A DNA stretch of 5,833 bases, taken from assembly GCA_003141795.1 (NCBI GenBank), contig PLNO01000341.1, positions 43,293 to 49,125 of the forward strand, written 5' to 3'. Below the pieces are notes generated by a model. The model was not told the DNA's origin. It was given only the letters and a program-made list of their open reading frames with translations, and searched no databases. The position numbers were made by a program, and so were the translations under genes. Source of the DNA: Spirochaetaceae bacterium (GTDB lineage Bacteria; Spirochaetota; Spirochaetia; SZUA-6; Fen-1364). Shown one piece after another: positions 1 to 4,711 of this stretch; the first letter of the stretch is position 1, and each line of letters opens with the position of its first letter.

Positions 1-278
1 AATCGCACACCCGTTCCGATCCACACTTGTGAATGGCCGGGCGCGGTCGCTCGATATTCCCATCCCTTCCCCGTAGGCTGGAGGAGGACGGGACCTTCGC
101 CGAAGCAAACAGGCCCGGGAGAGAGATCGATGACATCACCGGGGTTGAGCGCACAGTATTCCGTCCGCGAAGCAGCCGTCTGTGAGACGCGTTCGTTATG
201 CGATTGCACATCGAGAGCGAACGCCCGAAGCGCACCACACACGAATGCGGATGTCACGAAATGCCAGGACGGGCGCAT
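1..278 (-). CDS. Exported protein of unknown function, N-terminal part only
   Basis: An open frame of 92 codons runs from an ATG at 276-278 to the left edge without a stop. The start is supported by GGGAGG (285-290) six bases upstream. Residues 1-21 look like a short signal peptide: Arg2, a moderately hydrophobic stretch at 7-17, and AFA before a likely cut after Ala21. The mature part is polar to residue 40. It then turns into a beta-rich stretch with many Gly and Pro (LNPGDVIDLSPG at 44-55; WEYRATAPG at 73-81), a spacing that recalls Ig-like or other beta-sandwich domains of surface proteins. Cys42 and Cys58 could pair in the periplasm. I do not recognise a family. It lies 81 bases downstream of the propeller gene on the same strand and may share its transcript. 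That this is a gene is fairly sure; export is likely; function is unknown. Confidence 0.72.
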   Translation of the reverse strand, partial: MRPSWHFVTSAFVCGALRAFALDVQSHNERVSQTAASRTEYCALNPGDVIDLSPGPVCFGEGPVLLQPTGKGWEYRATAPGHSQVWIGTGVR

Positions 279-284
279 CTGAAA

Positions 285-290
285 CCTCCC
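285..290 (-). promoter_or_regulatory. Ribosome binding site of the left-edge gene
   Basis: Minus-strand GGGAGG six bases before the ATG at 276-278. The ten-base context CAAGGGAGGT also precedes the LapA-like gene at 3057-3066. It is the main evidence that the truncated left-edge frame is a gene and fixes its start. Confidence 0.7.
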
Positions 291-359
291 TTGCCCGAAG
301 CATACGCGCGGGAGGCGGCGCGCGATGTCATGGATAAAATGCGCAGCATGTAGAATTTC

Positions 360-2435
360 CTAGAAATGGTCCGGGCGGGCTAGCGCGCCAGCCACGGCTC
401 GCGAAGATGACAGAAAGGCCGTGATGTCATCGCCTCTCGGCAATGTGGCTTGTGCGAAAAACTGGACCCGCGCCTTGCCTTCTGGATCTCCCAGGACAGT
501 CCCATCTGCCAGGATCGCAGCCCAGCTGCCGTCCAAGAACGGATAAACGTCCCCCACAGAACGATCCTTCGTGACATCCCATAGAGATATGGTCGAGTCA
601 CAAAGCAGAGAAAAAAGCATCCCCGCGCGTGCCTGGAGCATACGGATGCCGGGCGACGGATCGCCGAGCCGGAGGAGCGAAGTGCCGTTCCATACGGCAA
701 CTGCTTTCGCGGCCAGCGCCGAATAGAGCTTCCCTGCCGCAACGTCCAACGCTATGCTCTCGCCCAGGTATTCTTCTTCGGAAGAGTCGATGATTGATGC
801 TGTTGTAGGATCCTGTCCCTCACGATAAAAAACTTTCACCCGCCCATCAGAATCCACCCCGAGGGAATACCATCCCCCGCGGGCGGGATCTGGGGTCAGG
901 GCGAAGGTGAACACCTCGCTCCCACCCATGGCAGAGGTTTCACCCGTACGCCAGTTGATGCGAACAAGAGAGCTCTGCAGATCACCTCCCCGTGCCCTGC
1001 CCACGAAGACGATGGAAGGGCCGTAGGGAGCAATGCAAACGGCGCCGGGCCTAGTGGCCCTGAAGACAATGACTCCTGTAACGCTATCAAGGATCGAGAT
1101 GCGGCCCCCTTTTTCCAGCGAATAGATCAGGCCATCTCTTTCTGTGACGCCGGCCAGTGGATTGTCGAAAGAGGCCTCGAGATCAAAGAAAGTCCGCGAA
1201 GAAAGATCCAGCACGCCCATTGTGCCGGGTTCGCTCCCTTCCCTCCATACGATAAGCCTCTTGGCATCCAGAAACTCAAGTCCAACCGGACCCGGGTAGG
1301 GAGCCGGAGCCGACAGCAACTCCGCGAGCAGACCACCTGCGGATGCATCCGCTTCTACGTGGAAGACTCGGATAATTCCTGCCGCAGCAACAGCAAGCAT
1401 GTTGTCCTGCACGGCAAAGCCACTCACCTCTGCAATGATGTCCTTGGCAAATTCCCTGGGCCGATCCGTCTTGTCGATCATGCTCATCTCGCCAAGGCTT
1501 CCGGCTAGGAGAAGGGAGTCATGTGCGAACCGGACGGATACAGGTAACCATCCTAGTTGTTCGGCCGCGGGACGGGTGCCAAGAGAGTTGTCGAGTTCCG
1601 TCCAGAGCCCCAGAGAGCCGCCATCGGTGAGCCATGTCACCCGGTCTGCATTGGTAGAGACATCCATGGCGACGAGCCCCGGTACAGAGAGACGATACCG
1701 AACCTTTCCCGTAAGGGCATCGATGCATATTATGTCACTCCCGGATCGGCCAACAAGAAACCGATTGTCCATGGTGGACTGGATATTCGTGAGTGATTCG
1801 ACCGTTTCTGCCTGATGGATCACTGAACCGGAAGCGATGTTCCAATATTCTATCCTCCCGAGAAGCTCGTACGTCATAAGAGTCGTGTCGCTCAGCGATG
1901 ACTCGGCAAATGCCACCATGCCAAATCCCTCCGGGTGGAACGGCAACCGCGTCCCATCGTCGGCGCGACACACATGCAATCCGTCCCACTTCATATCTCC
2001 GTACAGCAGGAATGTCCCGGTCTGAGAGAAACGCACAAAAAGCGGTGAGGACTCCAGGACCACCCTGTAGAGGTGCTTTTGCGCGCTCCAATCCCAGACG
2101 TCGACGGAAAAGGAGGTGCCGCCATCCGATACCACAACCGCTGCAAGTGCTGCAACGGGATCAACGGCGACGGACTGCGCTCTCTGACGCGTCACGGCGA
2201 TAGTCCGCACGAGGGTCTGCGTTCCCGTGTCCCATATCCGAAGAGTGCCATCCTCCCCGACGGTGAAGACCAACCCCCGGGCATCGTCCACAGCCATGTC
2301 GAGCACTGCTCCCCGATGTCCGGAGGAGACGATCGCATGAGGCGTAATGCTTGATACACCGAGCGCCTGGCCGCTGGCCGTGAAAACCAGACCAAGCAAG
2401 ACTGCAAGCAGCCTTGATGCGAGAAGCAATTTCAT
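360..2435 (-). CDS. Exported WD40-like beta-propeller protein
   Basis: A 691-residue protein. Residues 1-24 form a clear signal peptide (MKLLLASRLLAVLLGLVFTA, cut near SGQA), so it should act in the periplasm or outside the cell. Residues 37-79 are a good WD40 repeat, with Gly-His at 39-40, EDGTLRIWD at 61-69 and a TLVRTI strand after it. Weaker blade ends follow at VDVWDW (111-116), IEYWN (195-199), IICID (235-239), LGLW (275-278), IRVFH (355-359), GVLD (407-410), ISILD (446-450), VKVFY (533-537), VAVWN (579-583) and ISLWD (616-620). About twelve blades suggest two propellers. The C-terminus holds GSWAAILADGTVLGD (636-650), which resembles a tail I recall from other bacterial WD40 proteins. 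No enzyme motif is visible; a scaffold or binding role is the usual one for the fold. The frame is open up to an ATG at 2627, but only the ATG at 2433-2435 has a ribosome binding site and gives a signal peptide at the N-terminus. Confidence 0.88.
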   Translation of the reverse strand: MKLLLASRLLAVLLGLVFTASGQALGVSSITPHAIVSSGHRGAVLDMAVDDARGLVFTVGEDGTLRIWDTGTQTLVRTIAVTRQRAQSVAVDPVAALAAVVVSDGGTSFSVDVWDWSAQKHLYRVVLESSPLFVRFSQTGTFLLYGDMKWDGLHVCRADDGTRLPFHPEGFGMVAFAESSLSDTTLMTYELLGRIEYWNIASGSVIHQAETVESLTNIQSTMDNRFLVGRSGSDIICIDALTGKVRYRLSVPGLVAMDVSTNADRVTWLTDGGSLGLWTELDNSLGTRPAAEQLGWLPVSVRFAHDSLLLAGSLGEMSMIDKTDRPREFAKDIIAEVSGFAVQDNMLAVAAAGIIRVFHVEADASAGGLLAELLSAPAPYPGPVGLEFLDAKRLIVWREGSEPGTMGVLDLSSRTFFDLEASFDNPLAGVTERDGLIYSLEKGGRISILDSVTGVIVFRATRPGAVCIAPYGPSIVFVGRARGGDLQSSLVRINWRTGETSAMGGSEVFTFALTPDPARGGWYSLGVDSDGRVKVFYREGQDPTTASIIDSSEEEYLGESIALDVAAGKLYSALAAKAVAVWNGTSLLRLGDPSPGIRMLQARAGMLFSLLCDSTISLWDVTKDRSVGDVYPFLDGSWAAILADGTVLGDPEGKARVQFFAQATLPRGDDITAFLSSSRAVAGALARPDHF

Positions 2436-2645
2436 GAACTCCCACCTCTGTTTCCGAGAATGTGCAGCCCAAATATGGATTACCCGGGCACGATGCTCCG
2501 TCATTCGTGTTGTCTTCTGTGCGTAGAATTCGTGAAGGTGATGTGTCGCTATCGATCTACAAACAGAAGCCGAACATGCCACCCATCGAGGTGGCGCCTC
2601 ATGAGTGCGGGTTTGCAGACCCATCATCGGGACGAGGCGGGACTC
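2436..2645 (-). other. Gap between the LapA-like gene and the propeller gene
   Basis: These 210 bases separate two same-strand genes. I find no convincing -35/-10 pair; the best AT-rich element on the minus strand is CATATT in the last 60 bases before the start, without a matching -35 at normal spacing. A 6-bp stem (GCCACC, loop CATCGA, GGTGGC, at 2579-2596) has no T-run after it on either strand. Whether the propeller gene has its own promoter therefore stays open. Confidence 0.4.
2439..2449 (-). promoter_or_regulatory. Ribosome binding site of the propeller gene
   Basis: Minus-strand GAGGTGGGAG lies directly before the ATG at 2433-2435; the GAGGTG part (2444-2449) is eight bases from the start. 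It decides between this start and the longer open frame that begins at 2627. Confidence 0.75.
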
Positions 2646-3047
2646 CTACCTCCTCTTCCTGAGCCTGTCAAAAAACCTGGGCCGACCGTATTCCGATACG
2701 GTCGGCGCTTTTAGTCCCGTTCTGTCCATCCCTTGTGGACTATCGGCGCCGGCGGTCGCATCACGTGTTGCAGCCGTTTCCCTTGCAGAGAGCTCTTGCT
2801 CACGTTGTGTAAGCGCCTTGTCCTTCCTTTCCACGTTTTGGCGTTTCCTTCGATGCAGGTACCGACTCGCGTAGAGAAAAAGCGAGTAGACAACCCCCAG
2901 AGCAAAACTCACCAGGGCCAACGCCATAGTCGGTACCGTGTCAAACCGGGCGCCGAACAGGCTGAGCGAGGTGGTGGAGCCGATATTGAAAGCCATCAAC
3001 ACGGCCACCAGCACAAGCAGGACTACGCTGACAACAATGCGTATCAT
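2646..3047 (-). CDS. LapA/DUF1049-type inner-membrane protein
   Basis: A 133-residue protein with the layout of the LapA (DUF1049) family. There is a first membrane helix at about 3-20, a short loop with Asn21 and an LSLFG strand (28-32), and a second helix at about 38-60 containing ALGVVYSLFLYA. A basic stretch (SRYLHRRKR, 61-69) follows, then a charged probable coiled coil (72-90) and a polar, very basic tail ending RLRKRR. Length and order match the family, which in Escherichia coli works with LapB and FtsH in controlling LpxC and lipopolysaccharide synthesis; family members in other phyla are mostly uncharacterised, so that role is only possible here. The start at ATG 3045-3047 has GGGAGGT nine bases upstream; a longer frame from 3107 lacks such a site and would put 20 polar residues before the first helix. 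The last codons overlap a terminator-like hairpin. Confidence 0.85.
   Translation of the reverse strand: MIRIVVSVVLLVLVAVLMAFNIGSTTSLSLFGARFDTVPTMALALVSFALGVVYSLFLYASRYLHRRKRQNVERKDKALTQREQELSARETAATRDATAGADSPQGMDRTGLKAPTVSEYGRPRFFDRLRKRR
2670..2706 (-). terminator. Terminator-like hairpin inside the end of the LapA-like gene
   Basis: A perfect 10-bp inverted repeat, GCCGACCGTA (2681-2690) and TACGGTCGGC (2697-2706), with a six-base loop. On the minus strand it is followed by CCAGG and then six T's (2675-2670), and preceded by four A's (2708-2711 read on the plus strand as TTTT). On the plus strand it is followed by GC and four T's, so it could act both ways. It has the form of an intrinsic terminator, but on the minus strand it lies in frame within the LapA-like coding region, encoding roughly residues 115-126, with the stop codon a further 21 bases beyond the T-run. 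The five bases between stem and T-run weaken the case on that strand. Confidence 0.5.
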
Positions 3048-3056
3048 AGGGAAAGT

Positions 3057-3066
3057 ACCTCCCTTG
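3057..3066 (-). promoter_or_regulatory. Ribosome binding site of the LapA-like gene
   Basis: Minus-strand CAAGGGAGGT ends nine bases before the ATG at 3045-3047. It supports this start over the in-frame upstream ATG at 3107. Confidence 0.75.
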
Positions 3067-3125
3067 TTCGCTGCCGAACGCGCGATCAGGCGACCCTTCG
3101 GCGGCACCGGATTTGCGAAGAGTCA

Positions 3126-3153
3126 AGTATAGCTCATTGTCTTCCCAACGCAA
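3126..3153 (-). promoter_or_regulatory. Candidate sigma-70-type promoter for the LapA-like gene
   Basis: Minus-strand TATACT (3131-3126; five of six bases of TATAAT) lies 16 bases from TTGCGT (3153-3148; three of six bases of TTGACA). Transcription would begin near 3119 and leave an untranslated leader of about 70 bases. The -10 is good and the -35 weak. Confidence 0.4.
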
Positions 3154-3261
3154 CAGGATGCCTCCGTCTGATCCATTCGTCCATAAAATTCTACAAAAAC
3201 ACGCAAATCAACACGACATGCAGCTTTCCTGTCGCCCGCTATTGTCAGTGTGAAGGTGGCG

Positions 3262-3273
3262 AGGAGGTGATCC
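3262..3273 (+). promoter_or_regulatory. Orphan, extended Shine-Dalgarno match
   Basis: AGGAGGTGATCC is complementary over 12 bases to the canonical 3' end of bacterial 16S rRNA (GGATCACCTCCT). No ATG, GTG or TTG stands at usable spacing after it, and the next annotated start is 76 bases downstream. It could be a ribosome standby site, the mark of a lost or undetected leader peptide, or chance in a purine-rich stretch. Confidence 0.35.
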
Positions 3274-3349
3274 CCCGTACAGAGCCAGAAGAGGAGATTG
3301 CGGATTAAGAAAAGGCACCAAATAAGCAACTGAGAAAGAAGAGGAAATC

Positions 3350-3619
3350 ATGAGAGATATGAAAATGCTGACACCGTCTGTTAAAAAGTCGCTGAGATCC
3401 GAGTTACTCCGAAAATGGCTGCGGCCAGATGATTTCGTCCGTTTCAGCTGGGACAAGGCGCCGCACATTGGAAGAGTCCTCGAGGTGGAGCGCACCACGG
3501 TCCTTCTGGAATTCCGTCACGGACGGTTCGTGATCGCCAAGCGGCTCCCCTACGATCGCGTTCGCCGCGTGCTTGCCACTATTGCTGCCGAGATACGACA
3601 AAACCATGATCGAGGGTGA
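3350..3619 (+). CDS. Small basic protein of unknown function, coupled to the ATP-grasp gene
   Basis: An 89-residue protein rich in Arg and Lys. AGAGG (3339-3343 region) stands about five bases before the ATG, a good ribosome binding site. Residues 7-24 should form a basic helix. From 27 to 70, alternating hydrophobic residues (DFVRFSWD at 28-35; IGRVLEVE at 40-47; VLLEFRHGRFVI at 51-62) suggest a small five-strand barrel of SH3, Tudor or KOW type, then a C-terminal helix at 71-85. No signal peptide, membrane segment or Cys pair is present, so it is likely cytoplasmic. Such a fold would suit binding of nucleic acid or a protein partner; that is inference. I do not recognise the family. Its end overlaps the start of the ATP-grasp gene by 14 bases, a sign of joint translation. 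In-frame ATGs at codons 4 and 6 are poorer starts. Confidence 0.75.
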   Translation: MRDMKMLTPSVKKSLRSELLRKWLRPDDFVRFSWDKAPHIGRVLEVERTTVLLEFRHGRFVIAKRLPYDRVRRVLATIAAEIRQNHDRG

Positions 3620-4595
3620 GTCCTTGCAGATTGTCGTCATCCAGTCTCCCGCAAACAAGCCTTGGCGGAACAGGGCCACCTACCGAACGATAGAATCCAG
3701 CCTGAGAGCGCGGTGGCAAAATGTGCGCACGATCCTCGCTTCCAATGAAACTGAATTGGAGGCGCGTCTGAGAGCCTGCGGCACTACCGACCGGACATTC
3801 GTATTCAACATTGCGGAATACCTGAACGAAAAGGCAAAAAGAGGCTTCATTCCCAGCCTGCTCGATTCCTGGGGCTACCCGCATCTCGGTTCGTCGGCCG
3901 TCGCAGTCCTGACCGGCCTGGACAAGGGGAAGACCAAGGAGATCCTCAACCGAAAGGGGGTGCCAACCCCGCCATTCTTCGTGGCCGCGCCTGGTGATGT
4001 CGAGATTCGGGAGCGCGCGGCGCGAATCGGGTACCCGCTGATCGTCAAGCCCCTTCGGGAGCGGGGCCATGCGGGGATCGGAGCAGACGCGATCGTCCGC
4101 ACGCCGGAGCTATTGGAGAGAGCAATTCTGCGTGTCGCACTCTCCTATCGTCAGCCGGCCCTCGTGGAGGAATTCATCGATGGCGAGGACATGCACGAGT
4201 TCAGCGTCGGGGTGGTCGGGGGCATGTCCCGCATCCATTTGCCGATCGAGATCGATTGGGCCCGTATGAACCTTAAGACACGCATCTTGAGCTTCGAGGC
4301 GGCGCAAAAGAATCTCGAACGGACCAGGCGGGTCGAAAACTGGGCTACCGCTGAGGCTCTCAATGATCTGGCCGACCGGACTTTTGACGCGCTGGGAGCC
4401 TTCGACTATGCCCGTGTCGATATCCGTGCAAAAGGGGAACAGATGTTCGTGCTCGAGATCAACATCATGCCCGGTCTTGGTCAGCACAGTTTCCTGTCTC
4501 TTGCGGCGCTCGAGTTGGGCTTTTCCCATGAGGACTTGATCGGCCTCATCGCACTCGAGTCGATGAAGCGTCAAGGCCTCAGGATGACCGCCTGA
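3606..4595 (+). CDS. ATP-grasp ligase of the D-Ala-D-Ala ligase superfamily, substrate unknown
   Basis: A 329-residue enzyme, the usual length for D-alanine ligases. The pre-ATP domain ends with FNIAE (67-71) and GSS (95-97). LDKGKTK (105-111) and GVPTPPFF (118-125) lead into the ATP-grasp fold: IVKP (146-149) with Lys148 for ATP, a Gly-rich loop (151-160), VEEFIDGED (187-195), and metal-binding Asp272 (ARVDIR) with Glu284 and Asn286 (LEINIMPG). This predicts ATP-dependent joining of a carboxylate to an amine through an acyl phosphate in the cytoplasm. The GGxSxE motif near the N-terminus, the Ser pair after VKPxREG and the omega-loop Tyr residues of true D-Ala-D-Ala ligases are not seen, so another substrate is likely. 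No cell-wall genes lie nearby. ATG 3606 overlaps the previous gene by 14 bases but has no clear ribosome site. TTG 3624, just after GAGGGTGAG, is a real alternative (323 residues); TTG 3573 is less likely. Confidence 0.85.
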   Translation: MIEGESLQIVVIQSPANKPWRNRATYRTIESSLRARWQNVRTILASNETELEARLRACGTTDRTFVFNIAEYLNEKAKRGFIPSLLDSWGYPHLGSSAVAVLTGLDKGKTKEILNRKGVPTPPFFVAAPGDVEIRERAARIGYPLIVKPLRERGHAGIGADAIVRTPELLERAILRVALSYRQPALVEEFIDGEDMHEFSVGVVGGMSRIHLPIEIDWARMNLKTRILSFEAAQKNLERTRRVENWATAEALNDLADRTFDALGAFDYARVDIRAKGEQMFVLEINIMPGLGQHSFLSLAALELGFSHEDLIGLIALESMKRQGLRMTA

Positions 4596-4711
4596 TCCAT
4601 GGCGAGCGTACCGCTCCCTCGGCGCGACCTTGCGCCAACAGCCATCATGTACTACCATGAGGCTGGTTCTTCCTGTCACGCACGAAACGTAAGGGGAGCG
4701 GCAACCAGGCC
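4596..4711 (+). other. Gap between the ATP-grasp and antiporter genes
   Basis: These 116 bases contain a 5-bp stem GGCGC/GCGCC (4621-4636) without a T-run, so no convincing terminator, and no clear promoter. The antiporter could be cotranscribed. A 22-codon frame (4647-4715) ends in an ATGA overlap with the antiporter start but has no ribosome site of its own. Confidence 0.4.

Larger units (their letters stand above)
3048..3349. other. Divergent control region
   Basis: A 302-base stretch between the minus-strand LapA-like gene and the plus-strand small gene. The left third holds the ribosome binding site and candidate promoter of the LapA-like gene. The middle (about 3177-3215) is markedly AT-rich for this window and includes TAAAAT (3184-3189), a possible plus-strand -10 without a recognisable -35. 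The right third is purine-rich and carries an orphan Shine-Dalgarno match at 3262-3273 and a possible 13-codon leader frame at 3267-3308. I see no clear operator palindrome or riboswitch fold. Confidence 0.5.

Noticed and set aside
312..333. CGCGCG...CGCGCG inverted repeat between the propeller gene and the left-edge gene
   Set aside because: The arms are self-complementary GC runs expected by chance in such sequence, and no T-run follows on the minus strand.
1399..2472. Several open frames of 60-140 codons on both strands across the propeller gene
   Set aside because: They lie inside the strongly supported propeller gene, have no ribosome sites of note and give low-complexity, Arg/Ser/Pro-rich translations typical of shadow frames.
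2436..2627. N-terminal extension of the propeller protein to an ATG at 2627
   Set aside because: It would place 64 polar residues before an obvious signal peptide, and there is no ribosome site at 2627, whereas the ATG at 2435 has one.
3048..3107. N-terminal extension of the LapA-like protein to 3107
   Set aside because: The ribosome site GGGAGGT falls inside the extension at correct spacing for the ATG at 3047, and the family starts directly with the membrane helix.
2733..3308. 191-codon plus-strand frame opposite the LapA-like gene
   Set aside because: Most of it is antisense to a recognised membrane protein, and it crosses the divergent control region; only its last 14 codons were kept as a possible leader peptide.
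3573..3605. TTG start for the ATP-grasp gene at 3573
   Set aside because: It has no ribosome site, and the added residues (MPLLLPRYDKT) do not belong to the fold; ATG 3606 or TTG 3624 fit better.
4621..4636. GGCGC/GCGCC stem as a terminator after the ATP-grasp gene
   Set aside because: The stem has only 5 bp and is followed by CAACAGCC, without a T-run.
4110..4679. 189-codon minus-strand frame opposite the ATP-grasp gene
   Set aside because: The opposite strand encodes all expected ATP-grasp motifs; this frame is a reverse-strand shadow.
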